A DNA stretch of 64,000 bases from the NCBI GenBank assembly GCA_006937955.1, contig SSNP01000136.1, forward strand, positions 1,092,235 through 1,156,234, given 5' to 3'. The DNA comes from Pachypanchax playfairii (taxonomy: Eukaryota > Chordata > Actinopteri > Cyprinodontiformes > Aplocheilidae). Made by a program: the position numbers and the translations under genes. This document shows positions 48,261 through 61,400 of the stretch, piece after piece; within the stretch, counting starts at the first letter, position 1, and every line of letters starts with the position of its first letter. The notes beneath the pieces were generated by a model. The model was not told the DNA's origin, searched no databases, and worked only from the letters and a program-made list of their open reading frames with translations.

Positions 48261-51200
48261 AATCAACACCTAAGCTAAACCAACATGCATTTCATTGAAC
48301 CATGGAGGACAGCCAGTGTGCTCACAGAAAATCCACTCGAGAGAAACTAAAATGTTCAAGTGACACGTAGAAATGTCCAGCTCAACTTGGTTTTACCTTT
48401 CTGACCAGCTGTCAGTCTACAGGGCCAAACTCGAAACTAGCACTATCCCTCAAGTTGACAATAAGAATTAACTATTTAATAACCAAACTTTTCAAAAATG
48501 TTTTAAAGTTTTTGTAATTTAAATAAATGAGTCATGTACAGACTTCTGGAAAACTTGGTGACATGCTAAGAAGATAAATTACTAGAATCAAGTGTTTTGG
48601 CGCAGGGAACCATCTTAAAGTTGTAGAAAAGTGGCCCCCAGGGACCAGAGTTGGTAACCTGTGTGCTAATGATATGCTGATGTAAACACTCTCCATTATG
48701 CTGACATGATTATTCCAAAATAACACTAGATATCTACTTAAGGTTCCTTTAGTTAACAACTGGATGCTCCTATCTTTTCACTCATTTTGTTATAAGGCTT
48801 TAAATTCCAAATGTAAAACAGCAAACTGGATGTTTCTACATTTTGACAATTTATTTGTTGATGCAGCAATGTCTGACACTCATCACTAGAAGAAATGATG
48901 AATCTGACTTTTCCTGACATACTTTTTTTTTGATTGAGGCAGCTGTGCAGCAAATTGCTTCTTTCCTCCGTTTCTTCTCCTAAGATGCAAAATAGCACCA
49001 GTTCTCAGAAAACAGGTGGTATAAACACTGCATTTTGCACTAAATGTGTGTTACAAACAGCTCAGCTCTTTTAAAATCAAAAGTCTTGCACTGGCAGTTA
49101 TTTACATAAAATGGGCTTGTTTTCCTTTAAATGGGTGCATAATATCTCCTTAAAATGTGAGCAAACTGCAAAAGGAAAGAGAGATACTCTTTTGATTGGT
49201 AGAACAGAAATAGAGAGAGGGCTTTGGGAATTACACAAATGTGTAAAACCATCATGTTGAAAAGAAACTGCACAATCAACAGGCATGTTTGATCCTCTGA
49301 AGGTTAAATTAACATTTACAGTAAATTCACAGTAAAAAATATTTACAGTTTATAATGAAGTTATGGTGTTCTCTTAAGTTGCAAGATGCTTTTACTTCCC
49401 AGAATGCATTAAAATTAATGGTGTGCATATAGATACATTGGAATACTGTTAACGCATCATCGTAAATTTACCTACAACTTTTATTGTGTAGAAATAATGT
49501 TACCCTATTTTATGATATTTACGGAGAGCGTTGTCCCTTTGGTGCTGCAAACACGCCTGAACACTGTAGTCACTCATCAGATGCTGCATTTATCATCACA
49601 TTATCTGTTCTTAGGCTCCGCCCACCAAATCTGACTGGAAAGGCTTGAGAAGTGCTCCACATAAACCTCTCAGGAACGGATTTATAAGACAGAGGAAGCA
49701 AGGTTAACACACACAAGGGTCACTGAAGGGCCCATAAACCACCACAAGTAGAACCATTATCATGCTTGCCAGTGTTGACACCTCAGCCCCGTGGCGATCA
49801 GCGCATACAATGCAAAAAACGCTGGTTCCAAAGTTGTTTGAAGTCCAAACTCCTAACTGCATGTCAAATGTAATTGAAATGTACAGGAACAATCTGGAGG
49901 GCCTTTTACTGTTTCTGCACCCAAGAGATAACAAATGCATTCTTAATTTAGTTCTCATGTGATTGGATAAGTTACGATGCCCCTGGCAGGAAAAGCAGAG
50001 AATTTTCACTCTTTTTTTCGGAGCACAGCAGTTAGAGTGAGAACATTTGGTGTGTTTGATTATGTAGTGCAATGGGTGTAATTTTCATGTTCAGAGGAAT
50101 ACATTACACCACTTGGCATTGTGTATATTGTGCACATTATGAAAATCAGCAATCCATTACAGGCGGCTCGTCGAACTATGGTGTAAAACACAAGTGGCTA
50201 ATGTGAGATGTGTAGGCTGCCATTCGCCTGTAGACTCACACTGCCCCCCCACCAACTACAGGTGCTTCAATGGGGAGGAGAGGGAATGCTAATGTGAGGC
50301 TGGTATAATGGTCCTGAAGTGACAGGTGACTTAATGAGAGGAACCAGGCACTGAAATGTGTTCTGTACAAGCTTCTTTCTGCTTATGCAAATGACTGCGA
50401 AATGGAGGAATGGGAGCGAGGGGCGGAAACTGGGAAACCATCCTCACAGGAGATTAAGATCATTGTTGAAGACTGAATCTGGTAAAAGGAGAAAAGACAC
50501 AGATCTTCTGTTTTTCTGCTAGATTTAAAGACACCAAGCCCCTCTGCGTTTTCTCCATCCTCTTTGTTAAGCTGCGACGGTTTCACATTAGCAGTCATAG
50601 ATTTAAAGAGGTGTTATGGAGGTGTGAGCTGAATGATTGATGAACATTTTATGGGCAGTCATTTATCACGGATTTATTACATTATATTTTTTATAGGCAT
50701 AAAGTTAAAAGATGTTCATCTGCAGCTAAAATTTGCAAGTAAAGGCATTAATGTCTTTAATATCAATATGATTCGGGGGACAGATACTGTCAGCAGAAGT
50801 GTGTGATTGTGGTCAGACATCGCTAAACTAAAAAACAGATTATGTCCAGCTGGTAGGTTGATGTGGGGTTCCTGTGTATGTGAACTGACTGTAAAAGCAG
50901 GCTGTGTACAGTCAGACTGATAAATAATCTATATGGCAAGGACAAAATGGCTGTCTTCCTATTTGATTTGATTTCTTGGACAACCAGTTTTGAAGGCAGC
51001 ACCTATAATGCGCATTTCACACAGCAGGAATTTTCATTACTTTACGTTCAATGTACTGCATTATGCAGGAAAACAGACTAGCATGTTGTGCACTTAGGCT
51101 GTAGTACTGTAGCGTGAGGATGTAAAATATGGCCGTGTTTATTTTTTTTTCCCCACCGCTCAGCATTTTTTATCTTCTTCTTTGTAGAGCGAGCAACACT

Positions 51201-52962
51201 AAAGATTAATGGAATTTTCCAGAACAAGATTAAAAGTTGCTCCAAATGAATGCAGCATCACCGCATTAGGGAATGAGGAGATACGTGAGGAAACACATCA
51301 CCTTGATTTCATTGTTGTTAGAAAAGCATTTGCTCTGCTCGACTCCACTTTCATCCAATCTAACAGCCTGCAAAACCCTGACCCAGCCTGAGTGAATGAA
51401 TAAAAAGGGAAAATATTGCCCATTATGTGACTGTGTCCCGTCTTCAAAAGTTGATGTGTTGTAAAAGATATCGGATGCAAAGTGTACGCCACAAGATCAG
51501 TGGATCAAATAGTTTGCAAGTGATAAATCCGAGCCCAACAGCTATCAGCTCCTCCAGTGCTGTGCGGCTTATTTACATACTCAGCATTTACATACAGATG
51601 AAAGTGGCTTGTCTGGTCATGGAGATTGGTATGCAGACTCACATAATGCCTCATCATCACTTTGGTGAAATATGCAATAGTATTTCTAAATGGATTCACT
51701 TTAGGTTCAGTCTGGGTGTTTTAAACTGTGATCAGCACTCAAATCGAGTTATCGTCTCAAGATCGATTAATACGTGTTCTTTAAAGAAATATTCAAGTGA
51801 CCAAGAGATGCTCTTGGGGCATTCGGCGCCACAAAATCTGGTTTTAATCTGACATTACATAAGACTATAGGGCTGGGATTCATTATACCAGACCTTTTAT
51901 CGTAAAAGGTGGTGATATTTAAAGAGCAAATGTAACACAGTGTGCAGTGTGAGCTGTGATTTATGAGCTGGATTTAGATCTGAATATATTTCAATAATCA
52001 CCAACATTAAAGACCATTTTTAACACTTTTTACTGTCCAACTTAAATAGAGCCACTTTAAAAAATCATTGTATGAAAACAGGATTTTCTACATCTATTAA
52101 GCCACTGGAATTGAGTTTAAATTCCCCAAATCAGTTTAGTGTTGTTAACTTGGTTGGTATGTTTCATAAATTAAAATTATTTGAGTTGTATTTTGTTCAG
52201 TCTTTCTGGTCTAGAAATCCTTAAAAAACCTGAATGTGTAATTTTATAATATAGTTTTAAACATGAACAGCTTTGTTTCCTCAAAATTAAGTCCTGAAAT
52301 GAAATGTAAAAGAGTCAGAAAGCAATGTTTTGTAAATGTTTGATCTCTTGGAATTTGATGCCACATGTTGTAGAAAAAGGCTGGAACAGAGTCAACAGCA
52401 GTAAATAAATAAATGAAAAGCTGCATAATTAAAAAAACAACAGAACAAAAGAGAAACATGTAAAAACTCTCAGAGCTAATTAGGCTAGTTGGCAACAAAT
52501 CAGTAACATGAGTGAGGATGAAAAGAACGAGTTAAGATGGGGAAGAGTTTAACACTAAAATCTGTTTTGAAGGAAAATGTACAACCAATTTCAGGTTGTC
52601 ATTATAAAGCCTTCATTTGAACATGTTTTAATACTCAAAAAAGGTTGCTTCACACAAAGAACTCATGTTAAAAATTTTCAGTGATCACTGTTGTAACTAG
52701 ATGTTCGGACTTTTTGATAATGATTATAGTCAGTCATCTTAAAATGACTTCAATCTTTGAGATTTCACAGCAGTTCTCAGGTGAATATTATTTCAGAAAC
52801 CTTAACATTGTAGTCCCTTTTTTCTTTTTTTCTTTTTCACATAGAAATCAATGGAACACAATGTAATAATGTTCCAAATAAAATAAATACAAGTGAACAG
52901 GGAGTGTTGAGCGTACCTGCCCAGAGTAAAAGGTAATGAAAAGGTAAATTCAATTTTTTTTG
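48261..52962. other. kcnd2 intron 1, no gene seen
   Basis: AT-rich intronic sequence with only short random frames. It includes a C-run at 50245-50252 and T-runs near 51145 and 52818. No recognised repeat boundaries. Confidence 0.4.
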
Positions 52963-52966
52963 TTAA

Positions 52967-53772
52967 AGAGGCCATTTGATACAAATTTCAGGACTTTGTG
53001 GTTATTTCTTAAGTATTAACCTCTTAAGCCCCAAGCCCTTTTTTAGGTCTGCATCTACAAGGTCTATTTGAATAGTTTTGGTGTCAAAATAAAGGGAACA
53101 CTTGTGAAATTTGTTTAGATGTGTAAGTATCAGTATTTAGGTCACTGACTCAGAGAAAATTAAGATGGAACACAAGAATAAATGAGTGATTTCATTTCCC
53201 TAAGTCCCCCGATTGGGGGACGTTGGGGCTTAAGAGGTTAACCTGCAATATAAAACATTTTATATCTAAAAAACGTCAGGGAACACTGTTTAACAGACCT
53301 TTCAATCTGTCTGCATTAAAATTCGGGTGGTTCTGGCTCCTTCCTTCAGGCTTCGAGCAGCGGTTCATTCATATTCATTATTCGAATTTGCTGGACTCTG
53401 ATTGGCTAACAAACTAGCCTATGAGAGCAAGGTATACTGTTTCCTGCCCCGTTGTGCATGGCAACGTCAAACGTACTCTCTTCCTGTTTGCTACGTCTTA
53501 TGCTACAGCTTTTAGCCAGCAGCATGCTAGGTGTGGCTTCAACTGCGGGAGCAGCTGAATACTAACGAACAAAGGAGTTGTGACGAAACACATACAGGCC
53601 GTTCGAACTCGGGAGAAATCAGGTGTTATCACCACCTGCGTAGTTTGAGAGATTAAAACTGAAAGAGAAGTTGTTGGCCTGTTTTCACACCCACTATGAA
53701 AGTAAGAACACCTGTGGAGCTAAAATATTCAACAGAAACCTCAGAAAAACTGCTTTTAGTGGAAGGGCCTCT
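52967..53772. mobile_element. TTAA-flanked non-autonomous DNA transposon, copy 2, split by another element
   Basis: This is the same family as 24968-25552 in the same orientation: it starts AGAGGCCATT after TTAA (52963-52966) and ends AAGGGCCTCT, with the right TTAA decayed to TGTT. Removing the inner insertion (53020-53237) and one TTAA leaves 584 bp against 585 bp in copy 1. The copies also share the promoter-like block and the ATGAAAgtaagaac segment near the right end. It lies within kcnd2 intron 1. Confidence 0.8.
53020..53237. mobile_element. 218-bp TTAA-flanked MITE nested in copy 2
   Basis: Perfect 15-bp terminal inverted repeats CCTCTTAAGCCCCAA / TTGGGGCTTAAGAGG are flanked on both sides by TTAA (53016-53019 and 53238-53241). 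The uninterrupted copy 1 at 24968 shows the empty site as attaaccagtaatatg, proving that this piece is an insertion. No coding capacity. TTAA duplication suggests mobilisation by a piggyBac-type transposase. Confidence 0.85.
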
Positions 53773-54159
53773 TGTTGCTGTAAGAACCCAAATGCACATG
53801 ATGTAAGATCAGGATCAGGATGAAGATTTGGACCTTGAAGCACAAAATGAGTCAAAACAAACCAGTAAAGATGCAGAATCAAAGAACAGAAAACACAATT
53901 AATCAGGAGTATAAATACAGGAGAAGGTGATGACAGGTGAGCTGATTACAGATGAGAAACAGGTGTGAGTAAAACTCACAAATAACTCTACAGAGCACAA
54001 TAAAAACCAACTCTTTTCAAATATTTAATCTCTTTGAAATCTGCTGAGGTTAGGTTCATCTAGGATGAACAGAGCTCAAGCTGAAAATCTGTTTTGGGCT
54101 CTGAGTAAATCTAAACCTGATTTTTTAGGACACTAGCTTTAGGTCCTTGGGGTGTATTG

Positions 54160-54260
54160 GTAGGGCTGTGTGATCTGACCAAAATCTCATACTCCAATAT
54201 AAGTCATTTCATATCCCAGTAATGATATATAGACAAAAATATAGTGCATTTTCTGTAAAT
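54160..54260. repeat. Fragment of a teleost DNA repeat starting TAGGGCTGTG
   Basis: The segment tagggctgtgtgatctgacc, then aaaatctcatactccaatat and aagtcatttcatatcccag, resembles the left end of an abundant fish repeat. The other end is not seen, so this is probably a truncated copy. Confidence 0.35.
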
Positions 54261-54586
54261 TCTGTGTAAATTTGAGGTAATCCCCAGATGGAAAATGCAA
54301 TTTCCTTAGATTTAATTTAGATTATCAAAGATGAAGAGTGCTTATTCATGTGTGATTAATTTGTTCCAGGGACATCACTTGGTTTAAAAACTAGGGAGGC
54401 TGAAGGAAGAAGTATGTGTGTAGCTTCGGCTTTTCTTTCATTTTAGTAAATATAGGTGAATGTATGCAATTAACAGTCATTAACACCCATCAGCATTTTC
54501 ACCCTGTATCATGTCAAAGGGATCCATCAAGAACTATTCTGTATTAATCTTGCTTAACAAAGAACCTGCGGCTTCTGTAAGGTGAG

Positions 54587-54850
54587 CATCCATCCATCCA
54601 TCCATCCATACATCCATACATCCATCCATCCATCCATCCATCCATCCATCCATCCATACATCCATCCATCCATCCATCCATCCATCCATCCATCCATACA
54701 TCCATCCATCCATCCATCCATCCATCCATCCATCTAAAATCTCATGCATGCACATGTACACAGTGAAGACATCCAGAAAGCTGCAGCTGAGATTTGATCT
54801 CATGACCTTCTTGCTACCAGCTACACCAGTGTGCAGCTCTGGTGACCAAA
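54587..54850 (-). repeat. SINE remnant with (ATGG)n tail
   Basis: A (CATC)n tract with CATA interruptions spans 54587-54734. On the minus strand it is preceded by a tRNA-like head (gctggtagcaagaaggtcat, gagatcaaatctcagctgc). The middle of the SINE body is largely missing. Confidence 0.5.
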
Positions 54851-55361
54851 TCCAAGCCAACAAAATACATCCCAAGTACTAAATACAATTTTAATGAAAT
54901 AAAATGTTCCTGAAATGCCATTATGATTTCAGTCATATTGTATTTTTTCAGTTTTTGTATTGTTATTGTACTTTTCTATACCAATAGTAAATCTGAAAAC
55001 TATGTAGAGTATAGAACACAGCAATTATGCTAAAATGACTATTTAAGTCTTGTTGTTCTTAAAAGTGTTTCTCATATTTGATTAACAAAGGGCCAATTTA
55101 TATAAGAAGAACTGCTCAGTTTGGATCATATGTACTCTTCAGATTGACAGAATTTTATTTATGGTTTTTGGGTTTTTGCAATTTTGGATTGGGGGGGCTT
55201 CAGCACCACTAAAATATACCTAACAACATCATTTAAAAACTTATCTGGAAAATTTTTGATTAAAAAAAGTTTTTTTTTTTTTTATTATTTAACAAAGGCT
55301 AGATGGAGACTGTGACTAAAACTTTGTAAGTTCAGCATATATTTTGTTGCTGCTGTGCTTT

Positions 55362-55590
55362 ATGGTAAATGTCCTGTATTTGTATTGAGCTTTTCTAGTC
55401 TTACTGACTACTCAAAGCACTTTTACACTACAAGTTTTATATTCACACAATCCCATATGCAAATGGGGGGGCTACATGGGGTTCAGTGTCTTGCCCAAGG
55501 ACACTTCGGCATGTGGGAGTGAAAACCGTGATCAATCTGCCAACCTTCTGATTGGTAGACCACCACTCTACCCAGTGAGCCACAGCAGCA
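55362..55590 (-). repeat. tRNA-derived SINE (second family), minus strand
   Basis: Reading the minus strand from 55590: tggctcactgggtagagtgg (box A-like), then gaaggttggcagattgatca (box B region), then cttgggcaagacactgaacc. It closes with gtagtgtaaaagtgctttga and ..tacaggacatttacca. It shares its body with the plus-strand copy at 57093. Confidence 0.6.
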
Positions 55591-56129
55591 CATCTAATGG
55601 GCCCATGTAATTATGACATTCCACGAGCCAATGCTTGTTCTATAGTTTGACTCTGTGGTTTATTCTGAGAACCTGATGGTTCTCTTTTGCTTCTCATTCA
55701 TAAATTCTGTCTTCATGCTTTAATGTGAAGGTTGTGTAGGTGGTAGAAGAGGTTTGTTGTGTTGGAGTCTGTGGTGAGGACTGGTTTGCAGCATCATTTG
55801 CACAGTACAGTTTACTGGCCTTATCAGACTTTCCACAACCAAAACATGTCCATTCTACCAAGGTAGCTCCTCATTAATAAACAAATAACTGTCTTGTCTA
55901 CCTGTGTGGTACTACCTGTTCTGTCTCAAGCATACAGCTTGCTACAAACCGTCTTCCAAACAACAAAAAACCATTTTGCTACAAACTAAATGGATGATAG
56001 AACATAAAATGAAATGACAGACATTTTAACTTCATTATTATCTTCCTTAATATAAAGGATTTGGTAGCATTGAGGATGATGTGACACTGCAGTGATGAAC
56101 ATGGCTTGAGTAACATCAGTAAAGGGTAT
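55591..56129. other. kcnd2 intron 1, nothing recognised
   Basis: Non-coding sequence between repeats. Confidence 0.35.
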
Positions 56130-56822
56130 GCTGTCACAGTTCGGTACGTACCTCGGTTTTGAGGTCACGGTTTGGTTCATTTTTGGTACAGTAAGTGAAA
56201 AAAAATCACATAACATAAAAATAGCTTTTTATAAAATTTTCAACTTTTGTAAACAACAGTTTGAATATTTTCTTATAAAAATTAAACATTAAAAAATAAG
56301 AAAACATACACAAATAGGAATAAATAATAGAATACGTTTAACTTCCCAAACAGGAGACCTTAAAGATAAAGGAGGGTGTTATGTGTTCAAGCTCTGGCTT
56401 GTTTACATCAGTCATGACATCTGCTAGAGAAAAAAATAAACCTCACGTCGGAGTCCGGTGCTGTCAACAAACTTCAAGTCCGCCACTGAAGATGCTTCGC
56501 ATGTAAAACAAGCCTGTTAACTAGCTATAATTGGTTCGTTGAACATCTGCACCATACCAACAGTCCAGTACTGAAACGGTTCATATGAATGTGTATACTG
56601 TTATGCCCCTCAGCTCATGTATTTACTTCAATGTGTTTGTACTGCTCCACTGTGCATCACTCAGTACATCGTCTGTGCGGAAACTCGCCTGGAAACTTTC
56701 TTCTGCTGCGCTTAATACCCCACTAATAATACGTTTATGAAAGAAAATACACCAAATAGGTACGCAAGTGGACCAAACTGAACAGACCAAACCGAACAGG
56801 CTGAACCGAACGGCCTTTAACA
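56130..56822. repeat. Probable hAT-type non-autonomous repeat
   Basis: The left part has cagttcggtacgtacctcgg and ggttttgaggtcacggtttg. The right part has inverted-type motifs gaccaaaccgaacaggctga and accgaacgg. Such gttcggt/accgaac ends are common in teleost hAT elements. The outermost termini and a target duplication could not be fixed. Confidence 0.4.
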
Positions 56823-57092
56823 ATTTATTGCAACATATTAGGGATTAAACTTTTATTGGTTCAGAGGTTTGTTTGAGAAATGCAGTATGCAACATCAGTT
56901 TATTTTTTTAAAGTTGTTGCATATTCTTTTTATATTTTATGTTCTTTTATATTCAATTTCACGTTCTTTTAAAATTCTTTTGAATATTTTTATTACCAGT
57001 GAATTCTCTCAAATTATTCAGCATGACTATTTTTCAAAATAAGTCCTATAGTTGGATCCCTTGTTATGAATTCAGCTTAAATTCTCTGGTAA

Positions 57093-57365
57093 GTGGAGGG
57101 TCACTGGTTTAAATCCCTGCTCTATCCAAACTTCACCACTGTGCCCTCGGGCAAGGCACTCGATCACTTCACCTTGTCTGTTTTTGTGGTGGTCAGAAGG
57201 CTCAGTGGTGCCTCTGCAATTACAGCTTTGCCTCTGTCAGTGTGTGTCCCAGTGCTACTGTGGCTACAATATGTAGTTTATCCCACCAAACGTGTGAGTA
57301 TGTGTGAATGGGTGAATGACAAACTGTAGTGTGAAGCTCTTTCGGAGTCAGAGTCTGACTACAAG
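57093..57365 (+). repeat. tRNA-derived SINE (second family), plus strand
   Basis: The box B-like ggtttaaatccc is followed by ctcgggcaaggcactcgatc, with a 3' body gaatgggtgaatgacaaact and gtagtgtgaagctctttcgg. That body corresponds to the minus-strand copy at 55362-55590. The head lacks a clear box A. Confidence 0.5.
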
Positions 57366-57894
57366 TACACGCCAGTCACCATTTTACTATTGAATGCAGC
57401 TGAGGTGGTGTATGACATAACAATGGATACACAAATAGTATATTTAATAATAATTTAATGACAAAGTAAAGAAATAGATTACCAATGTGAGCCAACAGAT
57501 GTATGAGGTGCCTTTTGTGACACTAGAGTTGGTTCATGTTCTGTTTTTTAATATTTCATGTAGTGGATCTCCATTCTTCTACAAGCCATGCCCAAAATAG
57601 CTCCAGAATTGCTTAATTAACAGGAGGTAATTTATATCTACTTTGAATTTAGTGACAGCAGGATCTGTTAGAGTGACGTTATAGAGCATTTCTGTAGCAG
57701 GGTGTTGCACTTTGTAGACGTTCCCTGGATGCTCATCTCAGCACCAGCTGCACATCAAACCAGTGTTACCAGACGTCATGTTTTGATTAGAATGATTGTG
57801 TAGGTCATTGTTGATCTCCCCACATTTGAGACATGATTTGGGTTTTAACAATGCATTGCTTTGGATGTAGTGATAGAAGTGTGAATACCTGTCC

Positions 57895-57950
57895 ACTCAT
57901 TCATTGTATGTAGCTGCTTGTTCCTGTTCAGGGTCACTGGGATTATCTGT
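57895..57950 (-). repeat. 3' end fragment of the (ATGG)n-tailed SINE
   Basis: The segment ctgcttgttcctgttcaggg followed by tcactgggat is the reverse complement of the family's 3' end (..cctgaacaggataagc..). Confidence 0.4.
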
Positions 57951-58329
57951 CCAACTTTACCAAGATCCTTGCGCAGCCCTTATAAACAAAGACCTAATAC
58001 CCTTGAATTATTATTATTTGACATCTGGTTCTTTTTGGGCTGTGTTCATTTATTCAACGTGTAAAGAAATTGTTACAAACACATTGTAGCCTGTGGACTG
58101 TGAACGTTCCTGATAAATCAAATCTTTCACAGAGGAACATGCTTATCACTGTCTGAGCTGCAATCTGTGGCTTACTTTCACCCCTGATAACACACATTGT
58201 TCACAAGACTCTGGTTGCATACCTCAAGTTTGAGTCAGTTTTGAATCTTCTTTTGTACGACTTAAGTCCCCATTTCTGGACAAAAGCCATTCATATTTGA
58301 TCAAGACATTGTCAAAACCCTGTGATAGA

Positions 58330-58445
58330 ATGCTGACCTGTCCACGGTGTAACCTTTCACCCAGTGACCCCTGGATACAGACACCAGCTCCCATTAACTT
58401 TGAACAGGATCAAGCGGGTACAAAAAAAGAATGACTGACAATGTG
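58330..58445 (+). repeat. 3' end of the (ATGG)n-tailed SINE, tail lost
   Basis: It reads gctgacctgtccacggtgta, then cccagtgacccctggataca and caccagctcccattaacttt, then gaacaggatcaagcgggtac. This is the typical 3' part that normally leads into an (ATGG)n tail, here replaced by an A-rich stretch. Confidence 0.5.
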
Positions 58446-61400
58446 AAACCCCACTCTCAATGTTTTATACAGATGTGATTCCATAGTAAAGAGTTCAGGT
58501 AGTATTCTAGTGTGCCTATATGAAAACATACTACTTTTTTGGATCTTTGTTAAAACTATCTATAGTTTTCAAACTTCCATCTGTTCTCTAATAATAATGA
58601 ATATAGTCAAAGCAGTTTTTTTAAGCCATTTTGTTTTAAATACTCTATCCACATTACAGCTCTTTTAATTTGAAAGTTTCTTTAACGTGAAAGGTTTATT
58701 TATATCACGTTGTGCAACTTGCACCAACACTTTCATTATAGCAGCAGCATTTAAAGAATTACTTGGAAAAAGTAGTCAGTACCATTCATTTGTTTAAACA
58801 TTTGTGTTCCAAACTGTCACTGTAACTTAATTAGCAGCACTTGTTGCTATTTCTTGAGGCAATCAACACACGCTGACCACAAACTGTTTTCATTTTCATT
58901 TTAATCAGTAATTTCAAAAATGTCCCCCAATATTACACCCCTCGATGGTACATAATGAACATTGGCTGAGGGAGAAGCAGTACGTTTATGTTTAGATGCC
59001 ATTCCAAGGAACTAACAGTCTTCAGATTATCCTTCCCAGCTGGAACCCTCTTTAGTACCCTTTTGTATTTCAAAGCGCATTGATCTGGGAGATTTGGAAA
59101 GACTAAAACTATAGTCTAAAGATTTACATTCAGTTTTTTTGGGTAGATTTAAAGCCCTTGTTTTGATAAAGTCATATCTCGAAAGTTAATGTTATATGAT
59201 TTAATTTGATGTTAAGCTACTGTTTTGAAAGAATCAGCAAGAACACCTTGAGAAAAGTATATGTAATTTTATATTTTAGTCAGGAAAATGTTACCCACTT
59301 CTTGTACACAGAGGGGGTAAAACAAATAACTAATACTGCAACCAGCCACAAGGGGGCTTATTTGATTTCACCTTCAACTTCTTCGTCTAGTTTTCAATAT
59401 GTACACAATCAATACTAGAAGTCGTGAAAGCAACTATGTACCCATAATATTACTGTTTTGGTGGTCAAGTCAGGTAAATCAAATACTTCTTTCATGAATT
59501 TTAAACAGAGATTTCAGTGTTGAGTCTGTGTAGAACACATTTAGCCCTGAATATCTCCTGTTAAATTAAACCACAATTAACTCAAACAGTTTGTTCTCAT
59601 TAATTAATTATTATAATATTCAAACAGCTGAAAATAGGTACTACAAACAATTGAAGTCTGTAAATGATGCAAAAATACCAGCAAGAGCCCTGACGGGGAT
59701 TTCAGAGACTAATTAAACAGGTTTAAGGCTTAAGAATTTTTTTTTTAACAATTTCAAGTTGTAGATGTTGTTTTTATAGTTTCCATATCTTCATCAAAAG
59801 ACGCAATTGCTTTGTTGAACTGAGAGTTCAAAAAAAGGTGCAATTAGTTACTGGCTTGAATAAATATATATTTATACATTTTACTAATGGATTATTAAAC
59901 TACAAACCAACATGTAATTTTATTTAAAAGGCTAATGAAATATTGAACTTAGAAGGAAAATTAAATCCTAAAAGCTCTATTATTGTTTATTTTATTTTAT
60001 ATTTTTTCTTTTCCAAATGATAAATTTAATTAAAACTGAAATTCTTGGAAACATATTTTTTACAGTGTTTTGTTTGGGTCGCTCGTGTCTCTCAGGAATG
60101 CAGGGCAGTGTAGCAAACAGAATCCCTTGAAATGATGCCAACTTTTTTAGTATGAATATCACCTCCCTTGACATTTGCCTCTTTATCAAAAACACCCCTC
60201 AGCCAACACAGCAACATCTGTGATCAGCAGAGATTTAGAGATTACAGCTAACAACAAACATCAGTCTACTGTGTGAACAGAGCAGGAACAAAAGAATTTA
60301 AGCAACCTCTCTGACCCTCCTTCTTAAGAATGATTGAACATCAGCTGCAGATGAATTTTATAGTATAGCGGTCAACTAATTGCTGTCTTGTTTCTTTCGG
60401 GAGTGCTGCAATCAATACAAACTTTTCACGCTGTGAAGACAAACATAATGCACAGCTTGTCATTAATTTCACAGAGAGCGATAATGCCAGCTCATTAACT
60501 AAAACTGTGTTTACAACCATTCATATTACCTGAACATGAGCTGACCAGCGACAAAAGCCATAAATGTTGAATCAGCCTTTTAGTCAACTTAAACTCTTGT
60601 ACAACACTGGTCCCACTTGAGTAAAATCAAGCATGTTTTCCTTTCAAAAATTTAAACGAAGCCTTATGAACTTGAGCTTTGAGATTTAGAACTTGGCTGC
60701 CCATGTGAGCCACAGTTAACCCAGTTTCATTGTTGAGTCTTTGCCACAGGCTCCATATTTCATTAGTTTTCTGGATGTGGTGTGACTGATAAGAGACCGC
60801 TTGTCCCATTTCAGTTTAGGTAGAAAGAGCTTCCTCCGATCTGCCGGCCAGGGAGGTCCTGCTGAGATGAGGGATGTCAGCCTGTCACCCTGATGCACGG
60901 CAGCTGTTTCCTGCCTGCCCCAGCTTCTATAAATAGCAAAATATATCACCTAATGTAGGTCATTTGGTCAAACCGAACCTAAAAAGGGCGTTTGCTCTGG
61001 GCTATATTTGTCTCTTTTTCACCTTAAACTAATTCTTCATTGAGAGGTGTGTGACCCCCATAGACTTAACTTTTTCTTAATTGCTTCAGTGCTGCCTCAT
61101 ACAGATTGATGACCTACTACATTATATAGCAATCATATATTTCATCTCAAGCTCATGTAATTGCATGGATCTTAAAAGACAATAGCATGAGTATCTCACT
61201 ATTATTCTAACTATATTATATCATTGTTTGATATGGCAGTTGTTCCCAAATACTAACTATTAGGCCATGGCTCGTTAACTTGGTAAATTATTATTATTTC
61301 CCCTATCAAAATACAAAATCTTATTAGCAGCCACAAACTTTAAAGTATCTCATTTTATTTCTGTTTACTTTTGTTTTTGTGTTCTTTTTGTGAAAGTGTT

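Noticed and set aside
55510..55590. Possible tRNA gene on the minus strand
   Set aside because: It has box A- and B-like sequence but cannot fold into a proper cloverleaf by eye and continues into a repeat body; it is a SINE head.
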